A stretch of 40,000 nucleotides of DNA from Methanobacteriaceae archaeon (GTDB lineage: Archaea; Methanobacteriota; Methanobacteria; Methanobacteriales; Methanobacteriaceae), in contig DAHVOW010000001.1 in assembly GCA_027318585.1 (NCBI GenBank), positions 1 to 40,000 of the forward strand, in the 5' to 3' direction. Numbering within the stretch: the stretch's first letter is position 1; every line of letters begins with the position of its first letter. Of this stretch, positions 1 to 9,065 are shown in pieces. A model generated the notes under the pieces. The model searched no databases, was not told the origin of the DNA, and saw nothing but the letters and a program-made list of their open reading frames with translations. The position numbers and the translations under genes were made by a program.

Positions 1-330
1 CTTAAATTTGGTGGAAACGTCTCCAGTAATGACTAAAAGGGGTACTGAGTCTTTATAGGCTGTGGCCACTCCCATAACCAGGTTCAGGGCACCAGGTCCA
101 GCTGCAGCCAGGCAGACCCCCACCCTACCGGTTGCCCGTGCATAGCCATCGGCGGCATGGGCTGCTCCCTGTTCATGGCGCATGAGAACGTGCTGGATAG
201 GTGAGTGGTGCAGGGCCTGGTATAATGGTAATATCTGTTCACCAGGATGGCCAAAGACCAGTTCAATGCCCTCTTCTTCTAGGATGCGGACCATTCCCTG
301 GGCGCATTTGGTTCTGGCTCCGGTAGTCAT
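1..330 (-). CDS. IlvB-like thiamine-diphosphate enzyme (acetolactate synthase large subunit family), 5' part only
   Basis: Only the first 110 codons lie in the window; the gene runs off the left edge. The protein reads as the N-terminal pyrimidine-binding domain of the ThDP enzyme family. It has the FGHPGEQILPLY segment near residues 26-37 and the RHEQGAAHAADGYAR motif, where E53 would be the glutamate that activates the cofactor, followed by TGRVGV and GPGALN. The ATG at 330 is the first start after an in-frame stop about ten codons upstream. Acetolactate synthase (branched-chain amino acid synthesis) is the likeliest member. Sulfopyruvate or other 2-oxoacid decarboxylases share this domain and cannot be excluded from the fragment. 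It is transcribed divergently from acs. Confidence 0.8.
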   Translation of the reverse strand, partial: MTTGARTKCAQGMVRILEEEGIELVFGHPGEQILPLYQALHHSPIQHVLMRHEQGAAHAADGYARATGRVGVCLAAAGPGALNLVMGVATAYKDSVPLLVITGDVSTKFK

Positions 331-486
331 GTGTATAGTTATGTCCTTGGCGCTATTTTAAAATTCTCACCATGTACTGCTGATTTACCATACCCCCCAA
401 TTGGTTTTTTCAAATAAAATTATGTGCAAGATCGACCCATAGATACTAATCAAGATAATGCAATCCAGGGGAGAGGAGGATGTAAG
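331..486 (+). promoter_or_regulatory. Divergent promoter region and leader of acs
   Basis: This 156-base AT-rich spacer separates two divergent genes. A T6-rich stretch is followed by the TATA-like AAATAAAATTAT at about 412-423, which would place the acs transcript start near 445. A strong Shine-Dalgarno (GAGGAGGA, about 473-480) sits six bases before the ATG at 487. The TATA assignment is by eye. Confidence 0.4.
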
Positions 487-2448
487 ATGTCCCAGGAAGA
501 AGATATTTCAGGAGGTGTCGGGAGAATATTAGAGCCCGACCCCCAGATTGTTAAAAATAGTAACATCCAAGTATGGATGGCCCGGCACCAGATCCGGAGT
601 TACGACCAACTACTGGAGAAGGCCATCCAGGACCCGGAGTGGTTCTGGGATGAAATGGCTCAGGAACTGAACTGGCAAAGGCCCTACCATGAAATTTTGA
701 GGTGGGAATCCCCCCATTCACAATGGTTCAGGGATGGGAACTTCAACATCGTGGACAACGCCGTGGACCGGCATGCCCAGGGCCCGAATAAAGATAAACT
801 GGCATTCATCTGGCAGGGTGAGAAGGGAGAAGTCCGGAAGATAACTTATCATCAACTTTACCAGGAGGTGAACCGCTTCGCCAATGCCCTGAAGAGTCTG
901 GGGGTGGGAAAAGGCGACACCGTCACCATCTACCTGCCCATGATACCCGAACTCCCGGTGGCCATGCTGGCCTGCGCCAAGATCGGGGCGGTGCACTCCG
1001 TGATTTTCTCTGGCTTCTGGGCTAAAAGATTCCGGGAAAGAGTGGATGAGGCCCAGTCCAAAGTAGCCATCACCTCGGATGGTTTTAATAGGCGGGGAAA
1101 GGTTTTAGCACTTAAGGAGAATGTGGACCAGGTTCTAGATGATACAGCCACGGTGGAGAAGGTAATTGTGGTCCGGCACGCCCAGATCCCGGTGCAGATG
1201 ATGGAAGGCCGGGATCTGTGGTGGCATGAACTGATAAAAGACCAGAGCGAAGAATGCCCCACCAGAATCCTGGAAGCAGAGGACCCCCTCTTCATACTGT
1301 ACACCTCCGGAACCACCGGGGTGCCCAAGGGAGTGCTGCACGTACACGCCGGGTATGCAGTGGGAGTATACACCACCCTGAAGATGGTTTTCGACTTAAA
1401 AGAGGATGATGTTTGGTGGTGTGCAGCTGACATAGGGTGGATAACCGGTCACAGTTACATCGTATACGCCCCCCTCCTTTTAGGGGTCACATCCCTGATC
1501 CTGGAAGGAACACCCGACTATCCGGACCCGGGATGCTTCTGGAGTATGGTGGAAAAATATAAAGTGAACGTGTTCTACACGGCCCCCACCACCATCCGCC
1601 TGTTCATGAAACACGGCGAAAAATGGCCCCAGAAATATGATCTCAACTCCTTAAGACTCCTGGGAAGTGTGGGGGAGCCCATAAACCCCAAAGCCTGGTT
1701 GTGGTACCATGAACACATCGGCGGAGGGAGGTGCCCCATCATGGATACCTGGTGGCAGACAGAAACCGGGATGCACCTCATAACCCCCCTACCCATCAGC
1801 CCCCTGAAGCCTGGTTCGGCCTTTAAACCATTCCCCACCATCGTAGCTGATGTGGTGGATGATGATGGTAATTCTGTGGTCGGAAAGGGCGGTCATCTGG
1901 TAATTAAGTCTCCCTGGCCTTCCATGTTCCGCACCCTGTACCGCAACCCGAAAAGATTCCAGGAAGCCTACTGGAGCACCTTTCCCGGCATTTATCTCAG
2001 TGGAGATGTGGCCCGTGTAGATGAAGACGGGTACTTCTGGGTAGAGGGCCGGGAGGATGATGTTTTGAACGTTTCCGGGCACCGGATAAGTACTGCGGAG
2101 GTTGAATCCGCCCTGGTAAGTCACCCGGCAGTGGCCGAGGCCGCGGTGGTTGGTAAACCCCACCCCTTGAAGGGTGAAGATATCTCCGCCTTCGTTATAC
2201 TAAAAGAAGATGCCCAAAAGCCGGTTGACTTGGAACGGGCCTTGAAAGATCATGTGCGCGCCGAGATAGGACCTATAGCCACCCCCGCCGAAGTAAAATC
2301 AGTCCATGACCTACCCAAGACCCGCTCTGGTAAGATCATGCGCCGGGTGATCAAGGCCCTGGTTAAGGGGATAGACCCAGGGGACACCAGCACCCTGGCC
2401 AACCCCGAAGCAGTGAAAAACCTAGAAGAGGTTATTGGTAGGGGTTAA
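487..2448 (+). CDS. acs: Acetyl-CoA synthetase, AMP-forming
   Basis: This enzyme activates acetate with ATP and CoA to acetyl-CoA via acetyl-AMP, letting a hydrogenotrophic methanogen assimilate acetate. I chose the ATG at 487 (653 aa, normal Acs length) over the upstream in-frame GTG at 424 because GAGGAGGA lies six bases before it. The adenylate-forming P-loop YTSGTTGVPKG is at residues 272-282. Later come WWQTETG, the hinge region GDVARVDEDGYFWVEGR, and the C-terminal PKTRSGKIMRR whose K616 is the catalytic lysine that acetylation inactivates in bacterial Acs. All core motifs are intact. The stop overlaps the convergent dUTPase stop by four bases. Confidence 0.95.
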   Translation: MSQEEDISGGVGRILEPDPQIVKNSNIQVWMARHQIRSYDQLLEKAIQDPEWFWDEMAQELNWQRPYHEILRWESPHSQWFRDGNFNIVDNAVDRHAQGPNKDKLAFIWQGEKGEVRKITYHQLYQEVNRFANALKSLGVGKGDTVTIYLPMIPELPVAMLACAKIGAVHSVIFSGFWAKRFRERVDEAQSKVAITSDGFNRRGKVLALKENVDQVLDDTATVEKVIVVRHAQIPVQMMEGRDLWWHELIKDQSEECPTRILEAEDPLFILYTSGTTGVPKGVLHVHAGYAVGVYTTLKMVFDLKEDDVWWCAADIGWITGHSYIVYAPLLLGVTSLILEGTPDYPDPGCFWSMVEKYKVNVFYTAPTTIRLFMKHGEKWPQKYDLNSLRLLGSVGEPINPKAWLWYHEHIGGGRCPIMDTWWQTETGMHLITPLPISPLKPGSAFKPFPTIVADVVDDDGNSVVGKGGHLVIKSPWPSMFRTLYRNPKRFQEAYWSTFPGIYLSGDVARVDEDGYFWVEGREDDVLNVSGHRISTAEVESALVSHPAVAEAAVVGKPHPLKGEDISAFVILKEDAQKPVDLERALKDHVRAEIGPIATPAEVKSVHDLPKTRSGKIMRRVIKALVKGIDPGDTSTLANPEAVKNLEEVIGRG

Positions 2449-2903
2449 TCCTCTTCTTCCTGGTAGCTGCCGTGGTACTCGCCGGATCCCTCCACTTTAA
2501 AAACCACACCCTGGGCTATTCTCTCACCCTGTTTTAGAGTGTATTCGTATTCTCCCTGGTTCACCAGGAGAAACTGGAGGGTGCCGTAGAAACCCGGATC
2601 TCCCAGGGCAGTGTGTATGGTTATAAATGACCTTAAAAGGGTGGATCGGGGGAGGTAGAGCATAGAATAGCCCCTGGGGATTTTTATCTTCCGGTCCACA
2701 GTTACTATGTAAGCGGTCTTAGCCTGGAGGGTGTACAGGGGAGGTTCCAGTGCCTCCAGTTCGGGCAGTTTTTTCTCATCATCAATTAATGAACCGGATC
2801 CGGCCTGTTTATAAACCTCATCTACCCGGAGGTCAATTCCAGCGGGCTGGACCAGTTCTTCAAAGTCTGGGAATGATTTTTTTAGTTCTTTTTCACCGAG
2901 CAT
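2445..2903 (-). CDS. dut: Archaeal dUTPase of the dCTP deaminase-like family
   Basis: The 152-aa protein fits the trimeric dUTPase/dCTP-deaminase superfamily. It has the early PAGIDLRVDEVY motif, YLPRSTLLRSFI (the P/S-R-S-T nucleotide-binding segment), the hairpin segment HTALGDPGFYGTLQFLLVN with the catalytic-region Asp/Gly pattern, and a late GERIAQGVVF. Archaeal dUTPases of this type hydrolyse dUTP to dUMP and keep uracil out of DNA. Some relatives also deaminate dCTP, which reading alone cannot settle. The Shine-Dalgarno AGGATGAT precedes the ATG. The stop codon shares TTAA with the convergent acs stop. Confidence 0.85.
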   Translation of the reverse strand: MLGEKELKKSFPDFEELVQPAGIDLRVDEVYKQAGSGSLIDDEKKLPELEALEPPLYTLQAKTAYIVTVDRKIKIPRGYSMLYLPRSTLLRSFITIHTALGDPGFYGTLQFLLVNQGEYEYTLKQGERIAQGVVFKVEGSGEYHGSYQEEED

Positions 2904-3051
2904 AATATCATCCTGTTTGGATTTGTAAAATGTTGAAAGTCATAGGAGTTATTCAAGATGTTCTGTTTAAAACAAACTCCATTTTATTTAATTAGTACCT
3001 CTTATACTAACATACCTATCATTTAGTTTTTAAGCAAATAGGGAATTAATA

Positions 3052-3716
3052 TCAGCACACGATGGTTGGATCATTGGTGACGAGTGCGTCTACTCCCCAG
3101 GATATGACCTTTGCTACACGAAAAGGGTCATCGATAACCCCAGCAACCAATTAATACCATGATTATGGGCCTCATCAACCATTAATTTACTTAAATACTG
3201 ATATTGAGGAAACATAATGTCGGCCTGAGCATCAAGGGCCATTGAAACAGAATTTACGGGTTGACAGGCAAAAATAATGCCAGTACTGATTTCAGAGTCT
3301 AAAGATTTTAGTTTAAGGGACACTTTATGGTAAAACGAGGCTATAATCACATCAGTAGTCATTTTTTCCTCTTTTACTAGGTTTAAAATTTTTTCCTCAC
3401 TTCCCGGATCCTTAACCTCAATTACCACACCAACCTTTCCCCTAACTGTATCTAAAGCTTCTCTGAGGGTGGGTATCCTCTCCCCATCACCAGCATCGAG
3501 TTGACTTAGTTCCGAGAGGGTTTTATTTTTCAATGGCCCCCTTCCATCTGTGGTGCGATCCAGATTTGGATCATGGTGTACGACCAGTTGACCGTCTGAT
3601 GTAGTCCTCACATCACATTCAACCATGTCCACCCCCAATTTTATCGCTTTTATAAAAGATTTCAAAGTATTTTCTGGTTCCAGGGCTGATGCTCCCCGGT
3701 GGGCTATGATCTGCAT
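3052..3716 (-). pseudogene. Glycerophosphodiester phosphodiesterase, C-terminus displaced by a frameshift
   Basis: The first ~190 residues are a clear GDPD-family TIM barrel: the HRGAS start, PENT, ECDVRTTSDGQLVVHHDP with the catalytic His/Glu/Asp set, LDRTTDGRG and IEVKDP. The intact frame then ends in a stop at 3114 with an atypical tail (NWLLGLSMTLFV). In the -1-shifted frame the missing family C-terminus is plainly readable down to a TGA at 3052, including DDPFRVAKVISWGVDALVTN, which matches the usual WGVDGIITDxP ending. One lost base near 3148-3151 explains this; restored length would be 221 aa. It may be a sequencing error, a recent mutation or, less likely, programmed frameshifting. 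GDPDs release glycerol-3-phosphate (or glycerol-1-phosphate) from glycerophosphodiesters. Confidence 0.8.
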
Positions 3717-3782
3717 GGGATTATATTATGTGGTTTATTATAGATTTAGGTAAAGGCTTATAGCTGAGGCTAAGGTGTAACT

Positions 3783-4460
3783 ATGAAGGGAGTTAAGAAT
3801 CATTTTCAAGAAGAAGCAGAGATATTTGATGGACTGATCAGGACCCTGATCCCCCACTACCAGGAGATGATAGAGGCTTTAACCATGATACTGCCCTTCC
3901 ACTCCCAAGAACATGCGAAGATCCTTGATCTTGGTTGCGGGACGGGTAACGTTTCCCTGGCCATTAAAAAAAGGTTTCCCCAGGTGGAGATCACTTGCCT
4001 GGACCTGGCGGAGAATATGATTCAGAACACCCGGTACAAACTGGCGGAATATTCAGATGTGAATTACCTAGTCGGGGACCTGCGTGATCTGGAAGCCGTA
4101 GCAGAATATGATGCGGTGGTGAGTTCCCTGGCCATTCATCACCTTTCTCGTCAGGAGCAGAGGGCACTCTACACCCAGATATATACAGCTCTTAAGGAGG
4201 GGGGTGTGTTCTACAATGCAGATAATTTGCTTTCTTCATCAGAACACTTGAACCAACTTTATCTAAAAAAATGGAAAGAGTTCATGTTCCAACACCACAC
4301 CCCGGAAGAAGTGGAAACCGTGTGGCTGGCCAGGCATCACCAGGAAGACAACCCCCAACCCCTCCAGGACCATCTGAACTGGTTGAAGGAGGCCGGTTTT
4401 CAGAATTTGGATGTGGTGTGGAAGCATTACTACTTCGGAGTCTATGGGGGTAGAAAATAG
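3783..4460 (+). CDS. Class I SAM-dependent methyltransferase, substrate unknown
   Basis: This 225-aa Rossmann methyltransferase has motif I ILDLGCGTG at residues 47-55, followed by an acidic end of beta-2 (TCLDLAENM). Motif III/IV is DAVVSSLAIHHL, typical of the Methyltransf_25/UbiE-like group of small-molecule methyltransferases. The start has a good Shine-Dalgarno (AAGGTGT) and the ATG lies in the short divergent spacer after the GDPD gene. Nothing in the neighbourhood identifies the acceptor. Confidence 0.8.
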   Translation: MKGVKNHFQEEAEIFDGLIRTLIPHYQEMIEALTMILPFHSQEHAKILDLGCGTGNVSLAIKKRFPQVEITCLDLAENMIQNTRYKLAEYSDVNYLVGDLRDLEAVAEYDAVVSSLAIHHLSRQEQRALYTQIYTALKEGGVFYNADNLLSSSEHLNQLYLKKWKEFMFQHHTPEEVETVWLARHHQEDNPQPLQDHLNWLKEAGFQNLDVVWKHYYFGVYGGRK

Positions 4461-4575
4461 CAGTAGGGTTATGTGAAATAAGTTTTATTTAAAAATAAAT
4501 ATTTGAAAAGGATGGTTTCAGTTACCAAGTTCAATGATTTGAATTTACCAGTTTCAAGGGGTTTGAGTGATATAT

Positions 4576-5883
4576 TTAAGTATTGGCCCCGAATATCTGT
4601 TCCACCATCCAATCGGGCTTGAATTCGATAATATCCTTATAGCCCTGGCCCACACCCAGATACAATATGGGTTTTTGAACCACGTAGCCAATGGACAGCG
4701 CCGCACCTCCCTTAGCATCGGCATCGGCTTTAGTGAGGATGATACCATCCAGGCCCACGGCATCGTTGAATTTAGTGGCCTGTTCCACCACATCGTTGCC
4801 GGTTAAAGCATCGCCCACGAAGATTACCAGATCCGGTTTAACCACCCTCTGTATTTTTTTCATCTCATCCATGAGGTTGATGTTGGTTTGCATCCTACCG
4901 GCGGTGTCTATGAATACCAGTTCCTTTTTCTGGGCCCGGGCATGCTCCACTGCATCGTAAGCCACCGCTGCCGGGTCTGCTCCCTTCTGGTGTTTGATGA
5001 TCTTCACCTGCAACTTCTCGGCGTGGTGGGTTATCTGTTCAATGGCACCGGCCCGGAAGGTGTCCGATGCGGCGATCACAGGGGTGAATCCCTTCGATAC
5101 AAAGTAATCTGACAACTTGGAGATGGTGGTGGTTTTTCCAGTGCCGTTAATCCCCACGAACATGATCTTCAGGGGTTCGCCAGTTCTCTGGGCTTCCAGG
5201 GCTAGGACGTTAACATCCGGGCCTTCCACCATAAGAATCTCTGATATAGCATTTTTTAAAGCTTCCTGGGTGTATTGGGCCACATCACTTCTACGCTTAA
5301 TCTTACGCCCTACCAGGTCGGTTTCCACCGATTTTATGATCTTCTCCGCCACTTCCATGGCCACATCCCCCTCCAAGAGGGAAAGCTCCAGTTCAAAGAG
5401 AACATCTTCCACGTCCCCCTGGGATATGGTTTTGTGGGTGGCGAATCCAAACATCCCCGGCTCACTCTCCGAGGATTTTTCCTTGGACTTAGCTTCTTCA
5501 GAACCAGATTCAACACTGGTCTCGCCTATATCTTCTGGTGATCTATTATCACCAGATTTATCCTTATCAGTCTCCGGAAATTTATCCTTATCAGCGGATT
5601 TACGGCGAAATATGGAAAAACGAGAAGTTTTTTCTTCTTTTGAAGATTCAGAAGATTCTTTTATAGATTCCAATGGTGTGTCCGCAGAAGTTATGGCTTC
5701 TGTTTTAGCAGACGGAGTGGATATCTTCTCTTCCTTTGTGGAAGTTTCTTCAGCCTTTTTCCCCTTCGCTGACTCTATTTCTTTCTGGTCCGTCGGTTCT
5801 TCAGGGAGGCCTTCTTCATCGGAAAATTTATCGGAAACCTTACCTACCGTTCCGCTAAATTTCTTCTTCAAAAAATCGAACAA
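4576..5883 (-). CDS. ftsY: Signal recognition particle receptor FtsY
   Basis: FtsY is the SRP-receptor GTPase that delivers ribosome-nascent chain complexes to the Sec translocon. The 435-aa protein has a long charged, low-complexity N-terminal region (about residues 20-145, rich in Lys/Glu/Ser), then the four-helix N domain. The G domain follows: GINGTGKTT (245-253), DTFRAGA, DTAGR (326-330), TKADADAKGG (384-393) and a C-terminal GVGQGYKD. It is the last gene of the ribosomal operon, 20 bases after prefoldin alpha. The start appears to be TTG at 5883 (giving MFDFLKKKF) with only a weak Shine-Dalgarno, consistent with translational coupling. Confidence 0.95.
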   Translation of the reverse strand: MFDFLKKKFSGTVGKVSDKFSDEEGLPEEPTDQKEIESAKGKKAEETSTKEEKISTPSAKTEAITSADTPLESIKESSESSKEEKTSRFSIFRRKSADKDKFPETDKDKSGDNRSPEDIGETSVESGSEEAKSKEKSSESEPGMFGFATHKTISQGDVEDVLFELELSLLEGDVAMEVAEKIIKSVETDLVGRKIKRRSDVAQYTQEALKNAISEILMVEGPDVNVLALEAQRTGEPLKIMFVGINGTGKTTTISKLSDYFVSKGFTPVIAASDTFRAGAIEQITHHAEKLQVKIIKHQKGADPAAVAYDAVEHARAQKKELVFIDTAGRMQTNINLMDEMKKIQRVVKPDLVIFVGDALTGNDVVEQATKFNDAVGLDGIILTKADADAKGGAALSIGYVVQKPILYLGVGQGYKDIIEFKPDWMVEQIFGANT

Positions 5884-5903
5884 TGGAATCTAACTCTTAA
5901 GGT

Positions 5904-6329
5904 CTATCCTGGAGTCCCTTCGATTTGCTGGAGTAATTCTTCGGCTTCGGGACTTTTCTGGACAATAATTTCGGAGATCTTCTGCAGGTCACCCATCATG
6001 CGATTAAGGAGCCCTTCCAGTTCTTCCTTCTGTTCTTTAATACTTTCCTGGGCGTCACCGACCTTCTTTTTGATGGCAGCTCCAGCTCCCACTCCTACAA
6101 TAATCTCTTCGGTGTTTTTTATCTCGGTTATCAGGAAGGAACCTGCACCTATAGGTACGAAGGTCTCAACACCCTCTTTTCCTTCTAGTTCGCCCAGTGT
6201 ATCCAGGGCAACGGTCAGCTCAGATATACTAACCTTGAGGGTTTCAATTTGTTGATTTAAAAGGTCTGCCTGTGCCTTGTACATGTTGAGCTCGTTTATA
6301 AGCTCTTCCAGTCGCTGACGGTCTTCCAT
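5904..6329 (-). CDS. pfdA: Prefoldin alpha subunit
   Basis: This 141-aa prefoldin subunit is part of the hexameric holdase that captures unfolded proteins and hands them to the thermosome. It has the alpha-class layout: an N-terminal coiled coil (about 1-45), a central beta-hairpin region containing VETFVPIGAGSFL and a Gly-rich GVGAGAAIKK, and a C-terminal coiled coil. A GGAGTGA Shine-Dalgarno precedes the ATG. Its position between LX and ftsY is the usual archaeal order. Confidence 0.93.
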   Translation of the reverse strand: MEDRQRLEELINELNMYKAQADLLNQQIETLKVSISELTVALDTLGELEGKEGVETFVPIGAGSFLITEIKNTEEIIVGVGAGAAIKKKVGDAQESIKEQKEELEGLLNRMMGDLQKISEIIVQKSPEAEELLQQIEGTPG

Positions 6330-6335
6330 GGAAGA

Positions 6336-6562
6336 TCACTCCCGGACTAATGCTTTTATCAGGGGGTCCAGGGCTTCTTCTGCCGATATTTCCTGGATAT
6401 TCTGAATTTTTATCTGATTCCTGGTTATGTGGTGTTTGCTTCCAAATTCAGAGTAGATCTTTTCTTTGATGTCCTCTTCGCTGGTGGCCCTCAATTCCCG
6501 GGTGAAGGGTTTGAGACTGTCTCCCATCATAAACTTGCCTTTTATTCTAAATATTTTTGTTT

Positions 6563-6566
<4 letters not shown>
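6336..6566 (-). CDS. rplX: 50S ribosomal protein LX (L18a/L20a)
   Basis: This 76-aa protein starts MKTKIFRIKG and contains FTRELRATSEEDIKEKIYSEFGSKHHITRN-type sequence, characteristic of archaeal LX, the short homologue of eukaryotic eL20. It is a large-subunit surface protein. Its ATG overlaps the aIF6 stop (ATGA), so the two are translationally coupled, and GAGGTAT lies just upstream. The aIF6-LX-prefoldin order is conserved in euryarchaea. Confidence 0.9.
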
Positions 6567-7237
<671 letters not shown>

Positions 7238-7268
7238 GGGTTCACCTATTATAAATTCTTAACTAAAC

Positions 7269-7511
7269 TCAGGCTAGGGTAACCAAGACCGAACCGTCTT
7301 CTTCTTTGGTGGCCTTTACCTTAATCCTGGGGGGTATTTTCTGGATTCCCCTTTCCCATATCTTTTCGTTGACTGAAGCGTCGATTTTAACGTCATCCGA
7401 CTTCATGTGTCTCTGGATGAAATCCCGTACGTATCGGGTTGCCCGGGGAGACCTCTTAGTCCTTGGGACTTTTTTAACATCCCGCAGGGGGATGGTGTAA
7501 ACTCTTTCCAT
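7269..7511 (-). CDS. rpl31e: 50S ribosomal protein L31e
   Basis: This 80-aa protein begins MERVYTIPLRDVKKVPRTKR and continues with RATRYVRDFIQRHM, the conserved eL31 core. It sits near the exit-tunnel rim with L39e. AAGGAGAT lies before the ATG, and the gene follows L39e by about a dozen bases. Confidence 0.95.
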   Translation of the reverse strand: MERVYTIPLRDVKKVPRTKRSPRATRYVRDFIQRHMKSDDVKIDASVNEKIWERGIQKIPPRIKVKATKEEDGSVLVTLA

Positions 7512-7522
7512 GTTTAATCTCC

Positions 7523-7678
7523 TTATACTTTGATCTTACTTCTTCTCCAGTGTCTCATTTTGGGGTGAGACCTTACCTTACGGTTGGTTTTTAACATGGC
7601 CCACAGAGGCACCCTTCGGTTTTGCTTGTATGCCTTTGCCAGTCTAAGCTTTTTTGCTAGAGGTTTATTTCTACTCAT
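7523..7678 (-). CDS. rpl39e: 50S ribosomal protein L39e
   Basis: This 51-aa gene is easily missed because of its size. The translation starts MSRNKPLAKKLRLAKAYKQN and ends MRHWRRSKIKV, the very basic eL39 that lines the polypeptide exit tunnel. Length and the RRVPLWAMLKT segment match the family. Its ATG at 7678 lies inside the last codons of the PP-loop gene (8-base overlap), which implies coupled translation. A stop TAA is at 7523-7525, directly before L31e. Confidence 0.95.
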   Translation of the reverse strand: MSRNKPLAKKLRLAKAYKQNRRVPLWAMLKTNRKVRSHPKMRHWRRSKIKV

Positions 7679-8267
7679 CTTCTTTCCATCCTATTACTCT
7701 TGATTGTGTGTGTGGGGGGAAAAGGTTTTCTGCAGCTTCTCTCCCATTGTTCTCCCCAATTAGGTGTCTGATTTCTATCTCGTAGTCCGAGTTATTGTGG
7801 GGGTTGGTTGGTTCCTTTTTAAGTCGGAATAATTCTTCAGCCAGGTTGTTTATGGTCCGGTGCCCGAAGCCACTGAGGTTTATGTATTCCACCCCATGAC
7901 GGTCCTGGAAGCTGTTTACCTCCGGGGGACTCAGTCTGGGAACCCGGTCATCACGACGTACACCATCCGCCACCACTTCATATCCGGAAGCAGCCAATTC
8001 CAGAACCTGCTTATGCAGGTAATTTATCCCCTGATTGGGATAACCATCAGCCATAATCCTGGAAACAGCATTTTCCAGGAGAGTTTTATCAGCCCTTAGC
8101 ACCTGATGGCTGAATCCCAGATTTTTAGCAGTTTTTTCGGCGGGTTTGAAGGAAGGATAAATACCAAAATTTGCAGTTAATAACTCTACTTGATATCCTA
8201 ATCGTTGGAGGATGACGGCCACAAGAGAACTGTCCTTACCCCCACTGTAGAGTACCGCTGCCTTCAT
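7671..8267 (-). CDS. PP-loop (N-type) ATP pyrophosphatase family protein
   Basis: This 198-aa protein begins MKAAVLYSGGKDSSLVAVIL; SGGKDSS is the PP-loop that binds ATP pyrophosphate in nucleotide-adenylating enzymes such as QueC, TtcA and asparagine synthetase. Later features are VADGVRRDDRVPRL and HxNSDYEIEIRHL. The family occurs in this translation operon in related methanogens, often named 'alpha hydrolase'. A tRNA- or rRNA-modifying role is an inference from fold and position, not demonstrated. The ATG overlaps the PDCD5-like stop by four bases and its 3' end overlaps the L39e start. Confidence 0.75.
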   Translation of the reverse strand: MKAAVLYSGGKDSSLVAVILQRLGYQVELLTANFGIYPSFKPAEKTAKNLGFSHQVLRADKTLLENAVSRIMADGYPNQGINYLHKQVLELAASGYEVVADGVRRDDRVPRLSPPEVNSFQDRHGVEYINLSGFGHRTINNLAEELFRLKKEPTNPHNNSDYEIEIRHLIGENNGREAAENLFPPHTQSRVIGWKEDE

Positions 8268-8608
8268 CTTCTTGTGATATTTATTTCTTTCTTGGGACCA
8301 GCCAGTTTACGCAGAAGCTCCTTTAATTGTTCATCAGTTATTTTAGAAGCGATACGTCCTGCCTGGGCCAGTTGAATGAGCTGAAGTTCGATCTGATTCA
8401 CATAATCCGGTCTGGTCAGCCGGATATTGGCCAGTCTACTGCGGGCCTCAGGGGTGAGGATCTGCATCATGATCTGCTTTTTCTGTGCCTCCATCTCCTG
8501 GCGCATGCGCTCCTGGGCCTCAATTTCTTGTGGAGATACCTGTTGAGCTGCCTGCTGCTGTTGTAGCTGTTCCATTCTCCGACGGCGTATCTCTTCGATA
8601 TCGCTCAT
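8264..8608 (-). CDS. PDCD5-family DNA-binding protein
   Basis: This 114-aa protein has a charged Gln-rich N-terminal helix, then the conserved PDCD5 core ILTPEARSRLANIRLTRPD and an helical C-terminal part with DEQLKELLRKL. Archaeal homologues (for example MTH1615) are small helical-bundle proteins annotated as DNA-binding; the cellular role is unresolved. GGGGAT precedes the ATG. It overlaps the next gene by ATGA and lies directly after S19e, the usual archaeal pairing. Confidence 0.9.
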   Translation of the reverse strand: MSDIEEIRRRRMEQLQQQQAAQQVSPQEIEAQERMRQEMEAQKKQIMMQILTPEARSRLANIRLTRPDYVNQIELQLIQLAQAGRIASKITDEQLKELLRKLAGPKKEINITRR

Positions 8609-8623
8609 TTAAATCCCCATTAA

Positions 8624-9055
8624 TTATTTATCTTCAGGAACGTCTTTTTGTATCTTGTGGGATGCTTTATCCAGGAAGGAACGCCCTTCCGGAGTTACTT
8701 TTCTTCCTTCATCTATCTTCTCCACGTACCCAGCATCTTCCAGCTGTTGCAGGGCTCCCCGGACTATGGAACCGCTGCCTCTTCTGAATTTCTCCGGGCT
8801 GGTACCACGGTCCTTCTTACCACCGTAATAACTGCGCAGACTGTTGATACCCACAGGACCATCCATGTAAACCCTTCTTAAAAGGGAAGCACAACGTACA
8901 TACCACCATTCATCATCATCAGGCCTTCTTTCTTTGTGAACGCCTGTTTTAACGAAAACTGACCATTCTGGTGGGGTGATCTTCTTATTTTCGCTTAATT
9001 CCTTGGCGACTTCGCTGATCAACGAGTCGGCAGGTACATCATAAACTGTAGTCAT
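8624..9055 (-). CDS. rps19e: 30S ribosomal protein S19e
   Basis: This 143-aa protein starts MTTVYDVPADSLI. It contains PPEWSVFVKTGVHKERRPDDDEWWYVRCASLLRR-type sequence and the GSGSIVRGALQQLEDAGYVEK winged-helix region of eS19, a small-subunit protein needed for rRNA maturation in eukaryotes. A TAGGAGGA Shine-Dalgarno is a few bases before the ATG. Length is normal. Confidence 0.95.
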   Translation of the reverse strand: MTTVYDVPADSLISEVAKELSENKKITPPEWSVFVKTGVHKERRPDDDEWWYVRCASLLRRVYMDGPVGINSLRSYYGGKKDRGTSPEKFRRGSGSIVRGALQQLEDAGYVEKIDEGRKVTPEGRSFLDKASHKIQKDVPEDK

Positions 9056-9065
9056 ATTTATCCTC

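Noticed and set aside
424..486. GTG at 424 as the start of acs
   Set aside because: The ATG at 487 has a strong Shine-Dalgarno six bases upstream and gives the normal family length.
5117..5893. 258-codon plus-strand frame opposite ftsY
   Set aside because: It is the antisense of the Lys/Glu/Ser-rich FtsY start and reads as Ser-rich low complexity. FtsY motifs are decisive.
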